Of a stretch of 64,000 nucleotides of DNA, positions 54,111 to 62,217 are shown in pieces. Below the pieces are notes generated by a model that did no database searches, was not told the origin of the DNA, and worked only from the letters and a program-made list of their open reading frames with translations. The stretch is from Pseudonocardia alni (lineage in GTDB: Bacteria > Actinomycetota > Actinomycetes > Mycobacteriales > Pseudonocardiaceae). The stretch lies in assembly GCF_002813375.1 (NCBI RefSeq), contig NZ_PHUJ01000002.1:124001-188000 (forward strand). Direction: 5' to 3'. The first letter of the stretch is position 1, and each line of letters opens with the position of its first letter. A program made the translations under genes and the position numbers.

Positions 54111-55348
54111 CCGAACAACACCGACAGGTCGCCCCGGTCGTACCCCTCACCCGCCGCCGGTGGCAGCGAGGGCCGCGACAGTGATGGGGATGCCTGCTCG
54201 ACCAGGTGCTGGTGCACTCGGCGGGCGACCTCGATGTCTTGTTCGGCGAGATAGATGTCTGCGGTGGTGCTCAGGTGTGCGTGCCCGAGCACGACCTGGA
54301 CGTCGCGCAGGGTCAGCGCCGGGTCGCGAGCCATCCGCAACGCTGCGGTATGGCGCAGGTCGTGCATCGACCAGTTCGTACCCAGCTCGGCGTTCACCCG
54401 TCGAAACACCGCCCGCAGGGCGTCATAGCTCAGTGGATGACGCCGCAGGCCAGCACCGCGGTCGCGGCGGCGCATCGTCTGCCACAGCGCCTGGTCCGGC
54501 GCGAGCGGTTCGCCGAGTTCAGATAGGTAGAGGCGGATCCAGACGAACGACTCCGGGCTCGACGGCACCCACTGAACCGCCCGGCTCCCCTTGCGGACCA
54601 GGCGGATCCGTTGCTCGCCCCAGTCCAGGTCGTGCCCACGTAGCCCTAGCAGCTCACTGGCCCGGGCCCCGTTGCTCACCGCCAACGCCAGGAGCGCCCG
54701 GTCCCGATTCGAGGTCAGCCGGCCAAACAGCTCCGCCCACCGCTGGTCTGGCATCGCCCGAGGTGAGGCCTTCGGGATCTTCGGGTTGTAGCGCAGCCGG
54801 CCCTCCGGCCGGAACGGCTCCAACGGATTGTGGTGCCGGTTCGGCCGCGGAGCGGCCCCCGAATGAGCCCGCTGCACCGGATTGACCAGCGGGCCCTCGC
54901 CCCGATCGATCCAGTACTCGTAGAACGTATGCAGCACCGCGTTGGAGTGCCGCACCGTGCGTGGGCCGTACCCAGACCCTGGATACGGCTTTCCCGTCAC
55001 GACATTGACCGCGCCATTCAACGGTGCCGCCGACATGGCGGGCTTACGGGCCTGCGCCAGCCACAGAACCAGGTCTCTGACCTCGGCCGAGGTGGCGCGG
55101 TCCCAGCCCACTCGAACTGCTTCCAGCCAACGCCACCAGCGCAGCAGCGCGTATGCGTAGCTGCGCACCGATGTCGGCTGATTGCCCCGTGCTACGAAGT
55201 CCGCCAGGAAGCGGGCCACGGGCTCGACCGGTTGCTCGTCGGGGCCCAGCACCTGGAACGGAACGACATCGTCGTCGTCCGCGACCACGCGCCCCCAGCG
55301 CGGTAGATAGATCGAGCACACGTCACGCTCGGCGCCGCCAACTCTCAC
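54095..55348 (-). CDS. Tyrosine recombinase (partner of the large recombinase)
   Basis: 417 residues from the GTG at 55348, chosen for its GGAGG six bases upstream; the frame is open to 55426 without a ribosome site. A SAM-like core-binding domain (VARFLADFVARGNQPTSVRSYAYALLRWWRWLEA) precedes the catalytic domain: Arg in SNGARASELLGLRGHDL, HDLRHTAALRMA, LGHAHLSTTADIYLAEQD. It is the first gene of a two-recombinase leftward operon. Such pairs carry out integration or resolution in elements of the Tn554 type and in TnpS/T-like systems. No third recombinase is present, so it is not a classic trio. Confidence 0.88.
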   Translation of the reverse strand: MRVGGAERDVCSIYLPRWGRVVADDDDVVPFQVLGPDEQPVEPVARFLADFVARGNQPTSVRSYAYALLRWWRWLEAVRVGWDRATSAEVRDLVLWLAQARKPAMSAAPLNGAVNVVTGKPYPGSGYGPRTVRHSNAVLHTFYEYWIDRGEGPLVNPVQRAHSGAAPRPNRHHNPLEPFRPEGRLRYNPKIPKASPRAMPDQRWAELFGRLTSNRDRALLALAVSNGARASELLGLRGHDLDWGEQRIRLVRKGSRAVQWVPSSPESFVWIRLYLSELGEPLAPDQALWQTMRRRDRGAGLRRHPLSYDALRAVFRRVNAELGTNWSMHDLRHTAALRMARDPALTLRDVQVVLGHAHLSTTADIYLAEQDIEVARRVHQHLVEQASPSLSRPSLPPAAGEGYDRGDLSVLFGWNAG

Positions 55349-55422
55349 ATCGCACCTCCGTCGAGAGAACGACGGAGGTCTACCGACACCCCAGCGCCTA
55401 GCGGCAATAGGGGACCGGCGTG

Positions 55423-55698
55423 TCACTCGGTAGTCCGGTCAACAGCTCGCTGCCGGTAGTCGATCTCGCCGATCAGCCCCGGACGCACCCAACGGCGAAG
55501 GTGTATCGGGGTAGGGCTGGCCCACGCGCTGCGCCCGGACGGGACGTCGATCGCAGGAGCCGGCAGCTCGCGCTTCGTCAGGAGCGCGAGTAGGTCCCGT
55601 CGTATCCCGGCGGTGAAGCCGGTCCCCACGTCGCCGGCGAACCGCAGTCGTCCCTGGTCGTCGGGCAGGCCCGTGAGGAACAACGGAACGGGATCCAT
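55423..55698 (-). pseudogene. C-terminal remnant of an ATP-dependent DNA ligase
   Basis: The last 91 residues of a minus-strand frame match the OB-fold domain of actinobacterial ATP-dependent DNA ligases (LigC/LigD type): LFLTGLPDDQGRLRFAGDVGTGFT, a helix (RRDLLALL), then HLRRWVRPGLIGEIDYRQR. The nucleotidyl-transferase domain with the KxDG lysine is absent, and the match stops at about 55680-55698. Precisely there a 13-bp inverted repeat (55699-55711) bounding the Tn3-type transposase begins. The gene was therefore probably broken by the transposon or by an earlier rearrangement. It has no ribosome site and is likely silent. Confidence 0.65.
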
Positions 55699-55711
55699 CG
55701 GTAGAGCGGCG
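55699..55711 (+). repeat. Left inverted repeat next to tnpA
   Basis: CGGTAGAGCGGCG, the exact inverse of 58859-58871. It directly abuts the DNA-ligase remnant. Confidence 0.6.
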
Positions 55712-55797
55712 CCAGCCCGGGGCTCGCGGTAGCGTCGCCGCGTTCGGGGAACGGTCTGGGCTCGACGTTCGAGTCCGTGGCGTGCTGGGGGTTCTCC

Positions 55798-58700
55798 GTG
55801 CCCGTCGAGTTCCTCACCGACGCGCAGGCCGCGACGTACGGCTGCTACGCGAGACCGCCGTCGACGGCGGAGCTGGACCGCTGCTTCCTGCTCGATGACA
55901 AGGCCCGCGCTCTGGTCGAGGCGAAGCGGCTGCCGCACACCCGGCTGGGGTTCGCGGTGCAGCTCACGACGTTGTTGTTCATCGGCCGGTTCCTGGCCGA
56001 TCCGACCGATGTTCCGACCGAGGTCGTGGACTACCTGGCCGAGCAGCTCGACATCGTTGATCCGTCGTGTGTGAAGGACTACCGGGTCCGGGAGATGACC
56101 CGGCTCGAGCACGCAGCGCAGATCCGCGAGGCGTACGGGTTCGTCGAGTTCACCGCGGCGGCCGAGGAGCTTGCGCGGTGGGTGGATGACCGGGCGTGGA
56201 CCACCGGGGATGGCCCGAAGGCGCTGTTCGACGGCGCGGTGGTCTGGCTTCGGGAGCACCGGGTGCTGCTGCCCGGGGTGTCCACCCTGGCTCGGTTGGT
56301 GGCCCGGGTCCGGGACGCGGCGATGGCGCGGCTGTGGGACACCCTGGCCGCCCCGCTGACTGCGTCGCAGGCCGCTGCGTTGGATCTGTTGTTGGAGATC
56401 CCTGACGGGGCACGAACCTCGGAGCTGGAACGGCTGCGCCGGGGCCCGACCCGGGCGTCGGGCCGCGCGATGGCAGCGGCGTTGGATCGGGTCAGCGAGC
56501 TGTCCGCGATCGGCGTCGGTCAGATCGAGCTGGGGGCGGTCCCACGGCGGCGGGTGATCGAGCTGGCCCGCTACGGCATGGCGGGGAAGGCGCCGGCGTT
56601 GCGCCGCCACCCTTACGCCCGCCGGCTGGCGACGCTGCTGGCCACGGTGGTGGGGCTGCAGGCTAGGGCCACCGACGATGCGGTGGAGCTGTTCGACGTG
56701 CTGATGACCACGGAGCTGTTGGCCCGTGCGCAACGCCAGACCCGTGACGAGCAGGCCCGGCGGTATCCGCGGGTCAGCCGCGACGCCGGGAAGTTGGCCG
56801 CCGCGGTCGGGGTACTACTCGAGGCCACGACATGGGGCCCGGAGATCACGCTGGAGCTGGTCTGGGACGCGATCGAGAACGTGGTCTCCCGGGCCGAGCT
56901 GCGCACCGCGGTCGCGAACATCACCGACGTCGTGCCGGCCCCGGGCACAGATCCCGACACGGAGTGGCGGGCGACCCTGGCCGACCGCTATGCGGTGGTG
57001 CGCCCGTTCCTGCCGATGCTGTGCACGGCCATTCGGTTCGACGCCACCGCCGAGGCCACCCCCGTCCTCGACGCGCTGCGCGCCCTGCCGGACCTGCTCG
57101 ATGCCCGCCCGACGGCGCGGGTACCGGCGGGGTACCTCGACGCCCGCAAGGTCGCGGTGGACCTGGTCCCGCCAGGCTGGGCGCGGGTGGTGTTCACCCC
57201 CGGGCGACCGGAGACCACGGTGAACCGGGCCGGCTACGTATTCTGCGTACTAGAGCTATTTCACCATCGGCTGCGCCGCCGCGACATCTTCGCGCTTGCC
57301 TCCGGTCGCTGGGCCGACCCGCGCGCGCAGCTGCTGGACGGCCCGGCGTGGGAGGCCGCCCGCGGCCCGGTGCTCAACGCCCTGCAGCTCCCGCACGATT
57401 CCGACCCGCTGCTGGCCGAGCACGCGAGCGACCTCGACGCCGCGCTGCGCCACGTCGCGGGGCGCCTGATCGCCAACACCGAGGTCTCCATCGACGAGCA
57501 AGGCCGGTTGCACGCCGGGAAGATCGACGCCGTCTCCGATCCGCCGAGCCTGACCGACCTGCGGCGCCGGTGCGAGGCGATGCTCCCGCGGGTCGACATC
57601 GGCGAGGTGGTGCTGGAGGTGATGTCCTGGCACCCGGAGTTCGCGGCGGCGTTCACTCCGGCCTCGGGCGGCCAGGCCCGCCTGGACGACCTGTCGGTGA
57701 GCGTGGCGGCCGCGCTGACCGCGCACGCGCTCAACGTCGGGTTCACGCCGGTCCTCAGCCCCGGAGTGGCGGCGCTGACCCGGCACCGGATCAGCCACGT
57801 CGACCAGAACTACCTGCGCGCGGAGACCTACGCCGCAGCGAACGCCCCGCTCATCACCGCTCAGGCCGACATTCCGCTGGCCCAGGCGTGGGGTGGTGGG
57901 CTGCTCGCGGCGGTGGACGGTGTCCGGTTCGTGGTGCCGGTGCGCAGCATCGACGCCCGTCCCAACCCGCGCTACTTCGGGCGCAGGCGCGGGGTGACGC
58001 TGCTCAATCTGGTCAACGACCAGGCCGTCGGGCTGGCCGGGCTGGTCGTGTCGGGCACCCCGCGTGACTCGCTGCACGTGATCGACCTGATCTACCGCCA
58101 GGACGGCGGCCGCCGCCCGGAGGTCATCATCAGCGACACCGGCTCGTACAGCGACATGGTGTGCGGGCTGATGCGGCTGCTCGGGTTCGACTACCGCCCC
58201 CAGCTGGCCGACCTGCCCGACGCGAAGCTGTGGCGGATCAACCCGGGCGCGGACTATGGCCCGCTCGCCACCGCCGCCCGCGGGAAGATCGACCTCGGTC
58301 GGGTCAGGGCGCACTGGCCCGACCTGTTGCGCTTGGCCGGGTCCATCCACACCGGCGCGGTCAGCGCGCACGACGTGCTGCGGATGCTCGCCCACGGCGG
58401 CAACCCGACCCAGCTCGGTGAGGCCCTGGCCCACTACGGGCGGATCTTCAAGACCCTGCACGTGCTGTCGTATGTCGATCAAGCCCCGTACCGGGCGGAG
58501 ATCAAGGGCATGCGCAACCTGCAAGAAGGCCGCCACGACCTGGCCCGGCACGTCTTCCACGGCCGCCGCGGCGATCTGCGCCGCGCCTACCACGAGGGCA
58601 TGGAGGACCAGCTCGGCGCGCTCGGGCTGGTCCTGAACTGCATCACGCTGTGGAACACCGTCTACCTCGATGCCGCCCTCGCCCAACTGCGCCAGGAGGG

Positions 58701-58857
58701 CTGCCCAGTGCGCGGCGAGGACGTTGTACGGCTCTCGCCCTACATGCGCCGTCACCTCAACGTGCACGGGCACTACTCGTTCCAGCTCCCCGACCTCGCC
58801 GGGACCCGCCGTACGCTGCGCGATCCCGACACCGGCGACGAGGACGAGGACCGTTGA
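55798..58857 (+). CDS. tnpA: Tn3-family transposase TnpA
   Basis: 1019 residues from GTG 55798 (VPVEFLTDAQAATYG, the usual Tn3 start); a GTG at 55777 would add seven residues. The N-terminal DUF4158-type DNA-binding region is followed by the DDE domain: Asp in AAVDGVRFVVPVR, Asp in VIISDTGSYSDMVCGLM, Glu in YHEGMEDQLGALGLVLN, with NLQEGRHDLARHVFHGRRGDLR between. Length and motifs are complete, so it should be active. It catalyses replicative transposition, forming cointegrates that need a resolvase. The nearest candidate resolvases are the two tyrosine recombinases upstream on the other strand. Confidence 0.93.
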   Translation: MPVEFLTDAQAATYGCYARPPSTAELDRCFLLDDKARALVEAKRLPHTRLGFAVQLTTLLFIGRFLADPTDVPTEVVDYLAEQLDIVDPSCVKDYRVREMTRLEHAAQIREAYGFVEFTAAAEELARWVDDRAWTTGDGPKALFDGAVVWLREHRVLLPGVSTLARLVARVRDAAMARLWDTLAAPLTASQAAALDLLLEIPDGARTSELERLRRGPTRASGRAMAAALDRVSELSAIGVGQIELGAVPRRRVIELARYGMAGKAPALRRHPYARRLATLLATVVGLQARATDDAVELFDVLMTTELLARAQRQTRDEQARRYPRVSRDAGKLAAAVGVLLEATTWGPEITLELVWDAIENVVSRAELRTAVANITDVVPAPGTDPDTEWRATLADRYAVVRPFLPMLCTAIRFDATAEATPVLDALRALPDLLDARPTARVPAGYLDARKVAVDLVPPGWARVVFTPGRPETTVNRAGYVFCVLELFHHRLRRRDIFALASGRWADPRAQLLDGPAWEAARGPVLNALQLPHDSDPLLAEHASDLDAALRHVAGRLIANTEVSIDEQGRLHAGKIDAVSDPPSLTDLRRRCEAMLPRVDIGEVVLEVMSWHPEFAAAFTPASGGQARLDDLSVSVAAALTAHALNVGFTPVLSPGVAALTRHRISHVDQNYLRAETYAAANAPLITAQADIPLAQAWGGGLLAAVDGVRFVVPVRSIDARPNPRYFGRRRGVTLLNLVNDQAVGLAGLVVSGTPRDSLHVIDLIYRQDGGRRPEVIISDTGSYSDMVCGLMRLLGFDYRPQLADLPDAKLWRINPGADYGPLATAARGKIDLGRVRAHWPDLLRLAGSIHTGAVSAHDVLRMLAHGGNPTQLGEALAHYGRIFKTLHVLSYVDQAPYRAEIKGMRNLQEGRHDLARHVFHGRRGDLRRAYHEGMEDQLGALGLVLNCITLWNTVYLDAALAQLRQEGCPVRGEDVVRLSPYMRRHLNVHGHYSFQLPDLAGTRRTLRDPDTGDEDEDR

Positions 58858-58858
58858 C

Positions 58859-58871
58859 CGCCGCTCTACCG
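58859..58871 (-). repeat. Right inverted repeat next to tnpA
   Basis: CGCCGCTCTACCG, the exact inverse of 55699-55711, beginning one base after the tnpA stop codon. Confidence 0.6.
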
Positions 58872-59010
58872 GGCGTCGAGCCGCCGACATCGCGCCGCGC
58901 AGTGCTGACGTGATGGCGGCTCCGGCAGGTCGACCCCAGGTCCACATCGTCGCCGCCGCTCATGCTGCTGATCGTGCTGTGCACCGGAGGACACTAAACC
59001 GCTGTGACCG

Positions 59011-59035
59011 ACCGTCACCGGTTCTCGGTGACGGT
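59011..59035 (+). terminator. Hairpin downstream of tnpA
   Basis: ACCGTCACCG and CGGTGACGGT pair perfectly around a GTTCT loop; probably the terminator of tnpA read-through. Confidence 0.6.
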
Positions 59036-59156
59036 GGTCCGCAGGCGCCGACCTACGATCGCGCCTTGACCTGTCACGCCGCTGTCCACGCTGCAGCGCG
59101 AGGTACCCGGCGGCCGGTCGACGCCGGCAAAGCGCGGCGAGAATTTGCATCGGCTA

Positions 59157-59204
59157 TTGACTATGACAGCGGCGGACGATGATAGCATCGTCGTATGACG
59201 ATGC
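59157..59204 (+). promoter_or_regulatory. Probable cadD promoter with palindromic operator
   Basis: TTGACT (59157-59162) and TGATAG (59180-59185) are 17 bases apart. Over the -10 lies GACGATG-ATAG-CATCGTC (59175-59192), followed by another half-site GACGATGC (59197-59204). This is a typical layout for an ArsR/MerR-type metal repressor site. The regulator gene is not nearby. About 310 bp separate this site from cadD. Confidence 0.55.
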
Positions 59205-59514
59205 TGCGTGCCCGACCAAGCGTCTTCAGCGTATTCACGGCTCGTCTGCCGTTTCTGGGTCACACGAGCACGCCCGCGCTGCGTCACGTGCCCGGAACGC
59301 TGACAGCGTGTCGGACCGCGCGCGAGCGCCGGCGCCGCCGTAGCGGTCCTCACCCCGCTCGCGGTGCCCCACCGCTCGGTCGGCATGTCATGTCGTAGCT
59401 CACCGGGACCACGCTCCGCTGGAGCGGCGTGCCCGAACCGCCGTACCGCCCGCTCCCCGGCGGCCGACTCTCGCCGACCGAACGATGTCGGCGACCACCA
59501 AGAAGGCAGCAGCC

Positions 59515-60126
59515 ATGGAACCCCTCACGTGGACCCTGCAGGCCATCGGCCTGTTCATGGTCACCAACATCGACGACGTCATCGTGCTGTCGCTGTTCTA
59601 TGCCCGGGGTGCCGGCGTCCCGGGGACCACGGCCAGGATCCTCGGTGGTCAGTACCTCGGTTTCGGCGCCATCCTGGCCGCGGCGGTGCTCGTCGCCCTG
59701 GGCGCGCGCAGTTTCCTGCCCGAGGAGGTCATCCCGTACTTCGGCCTGATCCCGCTGGTCCTGGGCCTGCTCGCGGCCTGGCGGTCCTGGCGGTCCTGGT
59801 GTGACGGTGACGACGATGACGACGAGGGCAAGCTCAGCGGCAAGGCGCTCAGCGTGCCCGCCATCGCCGCGATCACCTTCGCCAACGGCGGGGACAACAT
59901 CGGCGTCTACGTACCGGTCTTCGCCACCGTCGGCACCGGCGGCATCATCGCCTACTCGATCGTGTTCCTCGCCCTGGTCGCCGTGCTGGTCGCCGCGGCG
60001 CGCTTCGTCGCCACCCGCAAACCGATCGCCGAGGTGCTGGAGCGCTGGGAGCAGGTGCTGTTCCCGATCGTGCTGATCGGTCTGGGCATCGTCATCCTGG
60101 TCGAGGGCGGCGCCTTCGGCCTGTAG
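59515..60126 (+). CDS. cadD: CadD-family cadmium resistance transporter
   Basis: 203 residues from ATG 59515 (GAAGGCAG upstream); ATG 59485 would add ten polar residues. Five to six membrane helices are seen, with the family-typical start (LQAIGLFMVTNIDDVIVLSLFYAR), GGQYLGFGAILAAAV, FANGGDNIGVYVPVFA and a C-terminal VLFPIVLIGLGIVILVE. An Asp-rich loop (DGDDDDDEG) lies in the middle. The repeated N-I-D-D and GGDNIGVY motifs are thought to carry divalent cations (LysE/CadD superfamily). It probably exports or sequesters Cd(II), and it heads a pair with lspA. Confidence 0.88.
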   Translation: MEPLTWTLQAIGLFMVTNIDDVIVLSLFYARGAGVPGTTARILGGQYLGFGAILAAAVLVALGARSFLPEEVIPYFGLIPLVLGLLAAWRSWRSWCDGDDDDDEGKLSGKALSVPAIAAITFANGGDNIGVYVPVFATVGTGGIIAYSIVFLALVAVLVAAARFVATRKPIAEVLERWEQVLFPIVLIGLGIVILVEGGAFGL

Positions 60127-60315
60127 GTGCCGGCGTGCCGCGGCTGCGGTCTGTTGAGGCGGCGCATCCGCGTACTGCTGGCGGCACCGCCTCTCCGCGG
60201 CGAGACGGAGCCGGTGCGCTGTCATCGGCTCCGCCGTTTATCATCGCCTTATGCCGATTGCTGTCGCTGGTGCGAGGTCGGACGGGGACCCGAGCGATCG
60301 GGCGGAGTCGCGCCG

Positions 60316-60855
60316 ATGAGTGCCTGGCCGAGATCACGCTCGGTCGCCACGGCCGGTGTCACGGCGGCGGTCGCTGTCCTGGTCGATGTGGTGACCAAGT
60401 GGCTGGCCGATACCCGACTGCCCGGCGCGCCGGTAGACCTCGGGATCGGGCGCCTACAGCTCAGCTACAACACCGGGGTGGCGTTCAGTCTGGGCGACGG
60501 GCTGCCGACCTGGGCCGTGCTCGCGCTGGCCGGGGTGATCACCAGTGGCGTGCTGGTCGCGATCGTCGCCGGCTGGCTGCGCCCGCCGGTGCCGGCGGGC
60601 CTCGTGCTGGGCGGTGCGATGGCCAACATCGTGGACCGGGCCGGGGACGGCGCGGTCACCGACTTCCTGTGGCTGGGCTGGTTCCCGACGTTCAACCTGG
60701 CCGACACCGCGATCACCCTCGGGGTGCTCGCCCTGCTGTGGGCGTCGTGGCGCACCGAGAACCGCAGCGTCGCAGGACACGCCACGGAGCAGGAATCGGC
60801 AGACCAGGGCCGCCCCCCTCGGACGGCACCTCGTGAACCCCACGGCACCTCGTGA
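60316..60855 (+). CDS. lspA: Lipoprotein signal peptidase (signal peptidase II)
   Basis: 179 residues from ATG 60316. Four membrane helices with the conserved boxes VDVVTKW (box A), YNTGVAFSL (box B), GGAMANIVDRAGDGAVTDFL (catalytic Asp about 107) and FNLADTAI (catalytic Asp about 130) make this a complete aspartyl signal peptidase. It cleaves prolipoproteins after lipid attachment. An accessory lspA paired with cadmium or copper genes is a recurrent feature of metal-resistance islands; here it may serve the element's lipoproteins at 42452 and 43779. It is 190 bp after cadD. Confidence 0.9.
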   Translation: MSAWPRSRSVATAGVTAAVAVLVDVVTKWLADTRLPGAPVDLGIGRLQLSYNTGVAFSLGDGLPTWAVLALAGVITSGVLVAIVAGWLRPPVPAGLVLGGAMANIVDRAGDGAVTDFLWLGWFPTFNLADTAITLGVLALLWASWRTENRSVAGHATEQESADQGRPPRTAPREPHGTS

Positions 60856-60937
60856 GCGGCGGCCCTGGCGACCGCGCACCCGAACCAGCCGCCGACACTG
60901 CGGCGACCAGGGTGATGCGCGGGCCGGGTGCGATGCG

Positions 60938-62176
60938 TCAGCGGGCGGTGGGGGTGAGGAGCACGCCGCTGCGGGGGCGGGTCGGGACCCGGGACAGGTC
61001 GACCTCGAGGTCCTGGGGTGGCAGCGTGTAGTCCAGCCGGGCGAGCGTGCGGGTGGCGACGGCGATCATGGTGAGCACGACGTCCTCGCCGGGGCAGCGG
61101 TGCCCGGTGGCCACGTCGCCACCGCCCTGCGGTACCAGGGTGTCCGGGTCGACCGGGCCGGCGAGAAAGCGGTCGGGGTCGAAGCGGTCGGGGTCGGGCC
61201 AGTGCGTCGGGTCGTGGTCGGTGCCGTGCACGTCGAGCACCACCAGCCCGCCGCGCGGGACCGGGACGCCGAGGACGTCCTGGTCCTCGCGGGCCACGGC
61301 GGCGAGCACCGGCACGAACGGGTAGCGCCGGCGCACCTCCTGGGCGAACGCGGCGACAGCGCCCTGGTCGGGCTCGGTGTCGGCGAGGCGGTGGCGCCAT
61401 TCGGGGTGCTCGTGCAGGGCCATGCCGGCGAAGGCCACGTACCAGGCCGCGGCCACGGTTGGGCGCACGAAGTTGAGCAGTGCGACGCCGGCGACGCGGG
61501 CGGGCAACGGCCGCCCGCGCAGGTCCCGGGCCGTCGCGACCGCGTGCAGCGCGGTACCGGGCGCCGGGTGGATCTGTCCGAGGCGGGCCCGGCGGACGAG
61601 CCCGGCCGCCCACCGGCCCAGCCGCGCGCGGGCGAGGGCGGCCCGGGCGAAGGGCCGCCCCGGCGTGCCGAACCCGTCGACGATGTCGGCGAGCTGCCGC
61701 GCCCGCCGGGGCAGCTCCGCGGACGCCATCGGGATCCCGGCCCACGGCAGCACGGCCGCGCCCAGGACCTGCACGGCCTCGTCGAACAGCCGCACCGGCG
61801 CCCCGCCCGCCCAGCGCCGGGTGACCGCCTGCCACTCCTGCTCGGCACACCGACCGAGGTCGGCCACCGCGTCGGCGGTGAGCACCCGCAGGTACAGCGC
61901 CTTGCGGTGGTGGTGCTCGGCATTGTCGAGGCCGTGCACCGTGTCCCGGCCGAACAGCACCAGCTTCAATGGGGCCGGCAGCGACCCGCGGCGGCGTAGC
62001 CGCGGATCGTAGAAGCGACGCACCCCGGCCGGGCCGCCGATCAGCACCGCGCGGCGGCCCAGCAGCCGGGTCGGTACCGCCCACGGGGCCGTCGGGGGGT
62101 CTGGCCGCAGCCCGCCGGCCCAGCGGTACCCCTGACGGAGCAGCTGCAGCGTCTGGTCCCTCACCACGTCCTGCAC
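60938..62176 (-). CDS. CYP152-type P450 peroxygenase (OleT/P450-BS-beta-like)
   Basis: 412 residues. The heme-binding segment PQGGGDVATGHRCPGEDVVLTMI (Cys about 361) is the CYP152 signature, with no need for a redox partner. The family's carboxylate-binding Arg-Pro is present (FVRPTVAA, R238-P239). Aligning LFGRDTVHGLDNAEHHHRK with P450-BS-beta places Phe75 at the Phe79 position and His81 at position 85, which is His in the alkene-forming OleT and Gln in the hydroxylases. The enzyme is thus expected to use H2O2 to hydroxylate or decarboxylate fatty acids. Alignment is by eye from remembered sequences. It converges with lspA and stands alone. Confidence 0.88.
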   Translation of the reverse strand: MQDVVRDQTLQLLRQGYRWAGGLRPDPPTAPWAVPTRLLGRRAVLIGGPAGVRRFYDPRLRRRGSLPAPLKLVLFGRDTVHGLDNAEHHHRKALYLRVLTADAVADLGRCAEQEWQAVTRRWAGGAPVRLFDEAVQVLGAAVLPWAGIPMASAELPRRARQLADIVDGFGTPGRPFARAALARARLGRWAAGLVRRARLGQIHPAPGTALHAVATARDLRGRPLPARVAGVALLNFVRPTVAAAWYVAFAGMALHEHPEWRHRLADTEPDQGAVAAFAQEVRRRYPFVPVLAAVAREDQDVLGVPVPRGGLVVLDVHGTDHDPTHWPDPDRFDPDRFLAGPVDPDTLVPQGGGDVATGHRCPGEDVVLTMIAVATRTLARLDYTLPPQDLEVDLSRVPTRPRSGVLLTPTAR

Positions 62177-62217
62177 CTACCCCTCAACCTCGGGAATCCG
62201 TCCGGTGTTCACCGGCA

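Larger units (their letters stand above)
55699..58871 (+). mobile_element. Tn3-family transposable unit (tnpA bracketed by a 13-bp inverted repeat)
   Basis: CGGTAGAGCGGCG at 55699-55711 recurs as its exact reverse complement CGCCGCTCTACCG at 58859-58871, one base beyond the tnpA stop. The bracketed 3.17-kb unit holds only the transposase gene. Classic Tn3 inverted repeats are about 38 bp, so the visible repeat may be the conserved core of longer diverged ends. No 5-bp target duplication is evident. Alternatively the true ends lie further out and include the recombinase pair as a resolution system. Confidence 0.5.

Noticed and set aside
51669..55348. Recombinase-in-trio (RIT) element
   Set aside because: Only two tyrosine recombinase genes are present; no third follows within the island.
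55719..55756. GGGG-starting 38-bp Tn3 left end (GGGGCTCGCGG...)
   Set aside because: It has the expected first bases, but no inverted counterpart was found downstream of tnpA, whereas the 13-bp repeat at 55699 has an exact partner.
57256..58947. Long antisense frame opposite tnpA
   Set aside because: Composition is the complement of the transposase codons, and no domain or start signal is visible.
59195..59398. 67-codon frame starting inside the cadD operator
   Set aside because: It could only be read from a leaderless transcript and is Arg/Pro-rich at its end; not convincing without expression data.
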